Assembly (NCBI GenBank): GCA_028571685.1
Contig: CM053140.1
Span: forward strand, 148,103,701 to 148,167,700
Origin: Heterohyrax brucei
Taxonomy: Eukaryota > Chordata > Mammalia > Hyracoidea > Procaviidae
Length of the DNA: 64,000 nucleotides
Direction of reading: 5' to 3'
Below the pieces are notes generated by a model. That model was not told the DNA's origin. It was given only the letters and a program-made list of their open reading frames with translations, and ran no database searches. Below are positions 56,761 to 64,000 of the stretch, piece after piece (position 1 is the stretch's first letter; every line of letters starts with the position of its first letter). Made by a program: the position numbers and the translations under genes.

Positions 56761-57565
56761 TCTTCAGGTAAAGTGTTTATGTATGTGTGTGTTTATCCTA
56801 CAAACTGACAGCATGCAATTTTACTTTCTGTGAAATTGTGAGACCTTCAGAATATTATAATTACATTTACTCTGATTTATGTGCTGTTGTTTACTTACAC
56901 ACAACTCATACACACATATTTATGCAAATATGTATAAGTTTAAATAAACATTGTGTAAAATGACAAACAGTAATATTTAAAATGTAAATTTCCATACTAT
57001 GTCTTAAAACATTATTATTTCTGTTTTAAACAGTGACTCTTCATTTATAATTCTCCGTATATTTAGTACTTTCTTTTTTTTCTCATCCTTTCCAATATTT
57101 CTTCTTTGTGCTCTATATGTGTTGTATTTGTTGAGTTTTTAAATTCTGTTATATACTGTGTTTTTCATCCTGGCATTTCTTTTAACCCTTTTTAAAGCTC
57201 CCTATTTCACTTTTTTGTAGTTTTCACTCCCTTGCTTTATTTGTACTTGACTTGGGGACAGTAGTTTGTTATTTCTGTTGGTTCTTTCTCATGGCTTCTC
57301 CATGTCCACATGCTTCTAGTTGTCTTAGCTTGTGTAGTAGACATTGCATTTTGAAAAATTAACTGCTAAATAATTCAAGGATTAGCATCATGCTACCTTG
57401 GTCGAATGAAGATTTTCATTTGCCTTCCTAAGAAGCCTGAGGTCCAGGGCATAAAATTTACTAAGTCACCTAGATAAAATAAAAAACAGATTTTATGGTT
57501 ATAGAGTTATTTGCAGAGAAAAAAGATCTAAGTGTTGATTTTATTAGTCAGTATATGAAGAGTTG
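56761..57565. other. AT-rich non-coding sequence
   Basis: No gene or repeat identified. Confidence 0.45.
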
Positions 57566-58024
57566 GTATTTGTCTTAGTCACCTGGTACTGCTCCAACAG
57601 AAAATACCACAAGAGGAGGTCTTCACAAAGAGAAACTTTATTGTCACAGTCCGGTAAGCCACAAATCCAAGTTACAAGTCCACTCAACAAGAGAAGTTAT
57701 CACAGTCTGGTAGGCTAACTCCAAATTCAGTGAGAGCATCTTGGCACAGGAACCTTAGGTCCAAAGGATTTGATCTGTTCTTGGTGCTGTTTTCTTAGTG
57801 GTATGAGGTTCCCAACTTCTCTGCTCATATCTCTCCCTTATATCCCAGAAGCTTGTAGCTTGAGTCCTGCCTCAATAACACAATTGAAGCCCATTGTTTA
57901 TGATCAATATCACAGAGGCAGGATTCACAACACATGGGAGGAATGGCACCCTACTGGGACTCCTAGCCAAGTCAAATCAACACATACATTTTTGGGGGAA
58001 CACAATTCAATCCATGACAGTAGT
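57566..58024 (-). mobile_element. Solo LTR, ERVL-MaLR type, 4/5 TSD
   Basis: LTR 57571-58019. Flanks gtatt (57566-57570) and gtagt (58020-58024). Read on +: tgtcttagtcacctggtactgc to aacacaattcaatccatgaca, TG/CA ends intact. It carries a partial internal repeat: cacagtccggtaagcc near 57646 and cacagtctggtaggct near 57702. The 134-codon frame at 57770-58174 is not a gene. Confidence 0.93.
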
Positions 58025-58470
58025 CTACTCTTCAAATCTACTCAACAAGGAATAAGGGAAAACAAGCCAAATCAATTAATAGAAACACAAAGAAAATGTT
58101 CAGATCCCTTTTCCTTGAAGTGCCACTGCCAAGGGATCTTTTTGGTCTATTCTTGTTATGTTCTTTCACTGTAAGTTATTGAGGATGAGATTCCCACTCA
58201 TTCATTTAATAGTTTTTGTGTTGTCCACTGCCCCTTATAAAGGACTAGAATATGGATAATCTTCGAATTATGACAGGGTTCTCTTCTGATGATCATTCTG
58301 AGTTAGTTCAGACCTAAGTAGATTCTGTATCTCTGTTTTTTTAGTTTTCATTATCATTTCCTACTATCATTTTTGGAAATCCATTCTTTATATATCTTCA
58401 GAAGTTGAAAACATTAAATCTGAGGATGATAACATCAATAAAATTGTAGTGTCATTGGCATTACTAGTAA
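58025..58470. other. Non-coding sequence, no gene seen
   Basis: No repeat or gene identified. Confidence 0.4.
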
Positions 58471-58474
58471 TATT

Positions 58475-58735
58475 ATGTCTTACATACTTTGGACATATTG
58501 TCAGGGGAGATCAGTCCCTGGAGAAGGACATCACGGTTGGTAAAACAGAGAGTCAGAGAGAAAGAGGAAGACCCTGCATAAGATGGATTGACACAATGGC
58601 TGCAGCAATGAACTGAGGCATAATAGCAATTTGGGGCATGGTGAGGACCAGACAGTATTTCATTCTGTTGTACATAGGGTCCCTGTGAGTTGAACTGACT
58701 CAGCAGCACCTAAAAAAAACAACATAACTAACAAT
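58475..58735 (+). mobile_element. BovB/RTE 3' end with complete tail
   Basis: Best preserved BovB end here: catactttggacatattgtcag, gatcagtccctggagaagg, agtcagagagaaagaggaag, gatggattgacacaatggctg, ctgttgtacatagggtccctg, then gagttgaactgactcagcagcacctaa and an A-rich/AAC tail. The 78-codon minus frame at 58473-58709 is a shadow. Confidence 0.93.
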
Positions 58736-59234
58736 AAGGTGTACCAAAACAAAAAAAAATGGACAATCATCAAGTGCAGTTCATAGTAACTTGAATATGT
58801 CTTAAATCATGGATTACCTGTATTCAGTTATTAGTTTGGAGTGAGTGCATTCAATTCAATGATAACTCTTGCATTCAATAGAGCTTTGTATCTTTTTGAA
58901 GTGTTTTCATATTCATTATGTCACCCAACATAATATTAAAAAAGTGTAATGTATCCAGGATGGCTTGCTTAATTTCCATTATGTATTTGATGAAACTGAA
59001 TTTCAGGAAATTTACTTAACTTCCAACAACAGCTAACAAAAAGTTTGATAAAAATAGAGGTCTCTAATTTTCCTTTCAGTACACTGTAGTGTAGTTGAAC
59101 TATTACTAGCAAGGTGTATGAGAAATTATATACCAAACTTATTAATGAATGCAAAGCCACTGTTCAGCTATGCATGCCGTAAATGTCCACCTAATTTGCT
59201 TAGATCTTCCTCATGTTTGATACAGATGTCGTAG
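58736..59234. other. Non-coding sequence, no gene seen
   Basis: AT-rich; the frame at 58969-59160 has no domain. Confidence 0.4.
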
Positions 59235-59752
59235 ATACCTGTCTTAGTCATCCAGTGCTGCTTTAACAGAAATACCACAAGTGGACCGTTTTAGTGAACA
59301 GTTTACTCTCTCACAGTCTATCTAGTAGGCTGGATGTCCAAATTCATGGTGTCAGCTCCAGGGGAAGGCTTTGTCTCTCTGTGGGCTCTGGAGGAAGGTC
59401 TTTGCCATCAGTCTTACTCTGGACCAGGTGTTCTTCACATGGAATCTCTGGATCCAAAGGACATGCTCTGCTCCCAGGCCCTCTTGGTGTTACGAGGTCC
59501 CCAGCCATCTGCTTGCTTCCCTTTCCTTTTATCTCTTGTAAGACAAAATTTGGTCCAGGTCACAACCTGGGAGAATTTCCTTTATGTTTGGATCAGGGAT
59601 GTGACCTTAGTTAGGATATGACAATTCCACCTTATTCCTCCTGAACATAGAATGATGATCCCAATATGGAGGACAGTCACACAATATTGGCAATTATGGC
59701 CTAACAAAGTTGACCTATTTTGGAGGGATATAATTCATTCCATGACAACACC
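59235..59752 (-). mobile_element. Solo LTR, ERVL-MaLR type, 4/5 TSD
   Basis: LTR 59240-59747. Flanks atacc (59235-59239) and acacc (59748-59752). Best preserved LTR of the family here: tgtcttagtcatccagtgctgc start, ggaggaaggtctttgccatc, catggaatctctggatcc. Frames at 59294-59614 and 59334-59621 are inside it. Confidence 0.94.
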
Positions 59753-60206
59753 CTTCCTTTTCCAACCATTAATGTAGTCTTTTGGCCCACCTTCTCTCAG
59801 TTAGATAATGCAATGTGAGTCTCATACTTGAGTCTTTGCTACTGATATCCCTGCTGATGAGTAGTCTTGAAATTTTTCTTTTTTTCATTACTCTTTCCTT
59901 GGATTTCTCTTCAACAATCTTTACCAAATGGAAGTAACCAGAACTTACTTATTTCCCCAAACACATCTCTTAACTATTTTTTCTCTCCTAAAAGCTGATA
60001 GCTATGCAATTAGGCAAGTTTTATCCTGCTTTCTTAAGAAAAAGCATAGAGAGAAATCTATGTCTCTCTTTAAATATTGAAATGAATGAGATTTCCAATA
60101 TTAAAAGTAGTATTTTCCAAATTGTTCAATTATTCTGTGTTACTATGTAGATCCTACATAATTTATGTAGACCCTGTGTAATCTATACAGAGCATTTACC
60201 ATGATA
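59753..60206. other. Non-coding sequence, no gene seen
   Basis: AT-rich, nothing recognised. Confidence 0.4.
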
Positions 60207-60388
60207 TCTGGCTAATGGTAAACCAAACTGAACCAAACCCACTACCTTGAAGTTGATTCTGACTCGTAGTGACCCTATAGGCAGAGTGGAACTGCCCCAT
60301 AGGGTTTCCAAAGAGTACAAGGTGGATTTGAATTGCTGACCTTTTGGTTACCAGTTGTAGCAGTCAACCAGGGTCTCTGGCTCATGGT
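60207..60388 (-). mobile_element. AfroSINE, 13-bp TSD
   Basis: Body 60220-60375. TSD tctggctaatggt (60207-60219) and tctggctcatggt (60376-60388), 12 of 13. 3' end cccactaccttgaagttgattctgactcg. Confidence 0.95.
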
Positions 60389-61130
60389 GAGTATTTAATA
60401 AATGTCACCTATTGTTACTACTATTCTTACTACAAGTAATAATAAATATCATGCTTCCTTTCAAACACAAGTTCTGAATATTTCCTGACCTTCTGGGCTT
60501 AGGGCAGCATTATGAAATAATGAAGCAATGTGGTGCTGACTTACAGAAGTGACTCTGGCTCTGGTTTGGCTGTGTAAACAGGTAAGAAAAACTCCCTCTT
60601 ATAATGCAATGTTTGCTGCAATGTATTAGGACTAATACATCGCCAGTGCCTGAAAGATAATTTGGCTACAGCTGTGACAACATAATAATTATTTCCTGGT
60701 GGGATTAATTCCTGAAATGACATCCTTAAAACAGCGATTTCAACATATCCACTCCTGAATTATTTTGGGAATGTCTGGAGAGAGCAGCATGGAATGAGAG
60801 TTTTCTTGATGTGGCTTTTTACAAAGTGAAATTGAGTTTCAAGATCATTTTAAAATCAACTGTGGAGGAGTTTCTGTAGGAGAAAAATTTCAAACTATAC
60901 AGGGAATTTCAGATAGAAGAGTTAGCTTTTAGCTTTTAAAACAAGTTATATTTAATTTTATTGGCTGGATTGGTAGGAATGGTTAAATATAAAAAGAATT
61001 CTTATAATTCTCTCTTAAATATTTGACAAGTCATTCTAAAAGGGTAAATGAGTTGATGCCAGTTGTGGTAGAAGTATAGAAAGTACTGAACTTTATTTGG
61101 GGACTATGAATGCCACTGTTTTAATGTGAC
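60389..61130. other. Non-coding sequence, no gene seen
   Basis: Nothing recognised; the 60-codon frame at 60541-60723 has no domain. Confidence 0.4.
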
Positions 61131-61318
61131 TTCACTGGTGTCAGAAACCCTGGTGGTATAGTCGTTAAGTCCTATGTCTGCTAACCAAAATGTCAGCAGT
61201 TCAAAGCTGCCAGGTGCTCCTTGGAAACTCTATGGGGCAGTTCTACTCTGTCCTTTAAGGTCACTATGAGTTGTAATTGACTTGACAGCACTGCATTTTG
61301 AGGGTTTTATTGGTGTCA
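61131..61318 (+). mobile_element. AfroSINE, full length, 13-bp TSD
   Basis: Body 61144-61305. TSD ttcactggtgtca (61131-61143) and tttattggtgtca (61306-61318), 11 of 13. Well preserved head ccctggtggtatagtcg and tail ggtcactatgagttg. Confidence 0.94.
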
Positions 61319-61498
61319 ACAAGCAAAGTGAGTTAAGAACTCAGCTGCTAACTTAAAGTGCACCAGTGGCTTCTTGGGAGAAAGACATGGCAGTCTGCTT
61401 CAGTCAAGATGACAGTTTAGGAAACCCTATGGAGCTTTTGTAATCTGTCCTTTATGGTCACTTTGAATTGGAATCAACTCCATGACAATGGGTTTGAT
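61319..61498 (+). mobile_element. AfroSINE, 5'-truncated, long variant
   Basis: Starts gttaagaactcagctgctaac; middle block gagaaagacatggcagtctgc; tail gtcactttgaattggaatcaac. Directly abuts the previous SINE. Confidence 0.88.
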
Positions 61499-61517
61499 TT
61501 TGGGGGGTGTTTATAAT

Positions 61518-61664
61518 AGTGTGATGTAGTGGTAAAGATCTCAGCTGTTAACCAAAACGTCAGCAGTTCAAATCCACCAGCTGTTCCTTGGAAATGCTAT
61601 GGGGCCGTTCCTCTCTGTCCTACAGGTTTACTGTAATTTGGAATTATCTTGAAGGTAACAGGTT
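61518..61664 (+). mobile_element. AfroSINE
   Basis: Head gtgatgtagtggtaaagatc, B-box-like cagttcaaatccacc, tail ttactgtaatttggaattatc. Third copy in a row on the same strand. Confidence 0.9.
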
Positions 61665-63082
61665 TTCTTTTTTTGACGTCAGGCCATCTAAAGTGACACA
61701 AGCAACAAAAATGCTACCACAAAGAATAAAACATGCAATTTTCATTGTTGATTGAGAAGGAATTAAATGATTTATTATCTGATAGACGGAAGCAATTCGA
61801 ACAAAGTCATCTATTTATTATCCATAAGAAAACCCATAAAGTCCTTCAAGTGACGGGCCCAGGTACTATCCAACAGGAGACAAGTTTATCCTAGATTACT
61901 GAAATGTTTTCTCAATATTTCTAACTCTTGAGTGTGGCACACTCAAAGTAAAGAACAGTGAATTTTTATTGACTGAGATGAAAGAAATCCATTACCATGT
62001 TAAGGAAGGCTTCAAGTGTGATGATAAGACAAATGAATTGGAGATTTCAGAAAAAGAGCTAACTTTTTCTGTCTGGCCTGGGAGTTCTGAGTCAGTGTGC
62101 TCTTTCTTCTTGTTGAAATGTCAGAGTTAATGACCAAAAATGGCAGAGGCCCTAGATTTACCTTTTATTAAATAATAGAACCCAGCTTCTGGTTTGATAG
62201 TCTTTCTCGGGAAGGTAAGCCCCATAAAGTACTTTCTGTTATTGCCAAAGGTTTACTCAGATGATCAGACAAGGCCGAGGCTGTCTTGGGAGATCTGACA
62301 AAATCATAAATGGAAGTAATTTAGTTGCAGGGGATATCTGAGAACAACTTTAGCTTTTTGGGTCTTGCAAGATCTGAATCATCTTTTGTTTAGAAGAATC
62401 AGAGTTTTACTTTCTGAGCTTCAAAAACAGAGCTCAGTGTATTTGAAGTGTAATTACCAATATTGAGGATTATAGCCACCTAGCTTGGCAGACTATTACT
62501 CTTTCCTTGGCTCACTTCTTTAATCAAGGGCATTTTAGGGGCCACATTTGACAGCTGCAGTGCTTGAGACAGATTGAGAATAAGGTTCGGGGATAAGTTA
62601 CATTTTCTCTAGCTTTTGTGTCAAAGCAATTGGCAATCTATTAGAAAGTGTCATTGTCTGTCTTAGAGCCAGCAGGGTATAATGCACTATCTCTCTGGCA
62701 GAAGTAACAATAGAATAAAATGATTCTGATAAAATCTCATTATGTATATTTAAATCTATGGGATCAAAGGACAACAAAAGACTATTTTTACAAAAAGGAT
62801 TGTTGTTGTTATATGGTCTTCTCTGGATGTTGAGAATCCCTGGGCAGCTAACTCAGCTGCATTGTAGTATTGGGTTTAAGGACAACAGGCTTCCAAATGT
62901 TGTTCTTTAAATGTATCAGAACCCCTTGGGGAACAACAGCAGCAGCAGTAACAACCACACAATAGCATTTAGGGCAATAGCTTTTTATGAGTCTCTGCTG
63001 TTATTTTGATTCACCGCATTTAGTATACCAAGTCATTTTGATTTGACACTACATTTATAAACATCCAAGGAGATCGTGCTAG
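61665..63082. other. Repeat-free non-coding sequence
   Basis: No transposon recognised in about 1.4 kb. 62530-62670 (atttgacagctgcagtgc, gtcaaagcaattggcaatc) looks like possible conserved regulatory DNA, untested. Confidence 0.45.
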
Positions 63083-63275
63083 TAAACCAGTTGCTGCTGA
63101 GTTGATTCTGTCTTCATGGTGACCCCATGTTCAGAGTAGTACCTTGTGCCATGGAGCTGTCACGACTGTAACCTCTTGGAAGCAGATCACCAGGTCTTTC
63201 TTCTGAGGTACCTCTGGGTGGACTTGAACCACAAATCTTCAGTAGCTAGGGCTTAACTATTTTTCCCACCCACAG
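63083..63275 (-). mobile_element. AfroSINE, long variant
   Basis: 3' end ccagttgctgctgagttgattc, extra middle gaagcagatcaccaggtc, B-box region cttgaaccacaaatcttc. Diverged. Confidence 0.88.
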
Positions 63276-64000
63276 ACCCTATGGAGACCATGCTGGGTTT
63301 TTTTTTGGTGAATATTATCAACTCATCTTCACACTCTCTTTATTTCTCTTTAGCTCTTTTGTTCTCTCTATCTCCCTTCCTGTCCTCTTGCCCCTCTAGG
63401 TATCAAAGGCAACTTCACACAGTGACTATATCTTTGCTTCTCATACTCCTTAAAAATTTACGTGATATAACTATTACTTAACTTCATTCTCCAGTTACCA
63501 TAACTTAAAGGCCAATCTGTTTAGATGTGGCTACATGAAAGCAGAATATCTGGAATCAAGGCCAGTTCCCAATCCGAGCTGACAGCATGCTTGTCTAGGG
63601 TAAAAGAGTTCACGTTCTCCATTTGTTGGCAGACAGCAGGAAAGTGAAGAGGCAAGTCACCATTCTTAGCTCCTATTGCTGTGGTTGGGGGGACTGCAGT
63701 CACAGCCTCACACAGCAAGGATGCAAAGTTACATCTCTTCTTTCCACATGTCTTCTATATTTTTAAGAAATGCACTGGCTGGGTGCATGGTGAAAAGTTA
63801 GTGTGGTTAATTAAGGATCTACAGTAAAAGGAAGTGCTGTTAACCTTTCCTTGTTGTTAACCTTGTATCCTGTATTGGCAAATACAACAGTGGTTAACCT
63901 ATTTCTTTTTACCATTACACTGACTACCTACATTAGAGATAAAAGACTACTAAAATTGAAATGGTTGAAAATAGTTCCCTTTGAAGACTGTGCTAATTCA
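63276..64000. other. Non-coding sequence, no gene seen
   Basis: A T-run near 63300, otherwise nothing recognised. Frames at 63281-63481 and 63521-63718 have no domain. Confidence 0.4.

Noticed and set aside
57770-58174. A 134-codon plus frame as a gene
   Set aside because: It lies mostly inside a solo LTR, antisense to it, and has no domain.
61144-61664. Regular SINE series as a CRISPR-like array
   Set aside because: The repeats are over 140 bases, diverged and end in SINE tails; the organism is a mammal.

Overview
The window looks like nuclear DNA of an afrotherian mammal, most likely a paenungulate such as an elephant, manatee or hyrax. It is AT-rich and intron- or desert-like. It carries at least 27 copies of a tRNA-derived SINE of the AfroSINE type, BovB/RTE retroposon pieces with the same 3' tail, mammalian L1s, L2 and MIR fossils, solo LTRs of ERVL-MaLR type and a Tigger (pogo-like) DNA transposon. 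The organism assignment is inferred from this combination and was not checked by a search.

I found no host protein-coding gene, tRNA, rRNA or CRISPR array. Every open frame that resembles a protein is a decayed transposon protein: L1 ORF1 or ORF2, BovB reverse transcriptase, or Tigger transposase.

Layout. 0.4-3.8 kb: a 5'-truncated L1 on the + strand with an 11/12-matching target-site duplication (TSD). 3.9-9.0 kb: an L2 broken by a SINE, then a SINE-rich stretch. 9.6-17.4 kb: two 5'-truncated minus-strand L1s with clear TSDs, two solo LTRs, an older LTR and several SINEs. 18.2-29.1 kb: an 11-kb nest in which a full-length minus-strand L1 (about 7.6 kb, ORF1, ORF2 and a tandem-monomer 5'UTR) sits inside an older truncated L1; its A-tail has become a (CCCT)n microsatellite. 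29.1-33.2 kb: a purine-biased segment, an ancient LTR split by a SINE, MIR, L2. 33.2-41.2 kb: a repeat-poor block with AT-rich homeodomain-like motifs, a CpG-rich unexplained segment at 39.05-39.42 kb, and an LTR-in-LTR insertion. 41.2-50.1 kb: an old L1M/LTR mosaic, a chimeric element with a BovB-like tail, a class-I-like LTR, a BovB RT fragment abutting a Tigger transposase, and a solo LTR. 50-64 kb: MIR and L2 fossils, a BovB split by an L1, two more solo LTRs, several BovB tails and a triple SINE cluster.

The elements relate as parasite and host. AfroSINE copies and BovB copies share their 3' tail, which fits SINE mobilisation by the BovB enzyme; LTRs and L1s are mostly on the minus strand, which would fit an intron of a gene transcribed on the + strand. 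The most unusual structure is the L1 5'UTR made of four diverged monomers at 27.27-28.22 kb. Nothing here clearly amounts to a new biological system.
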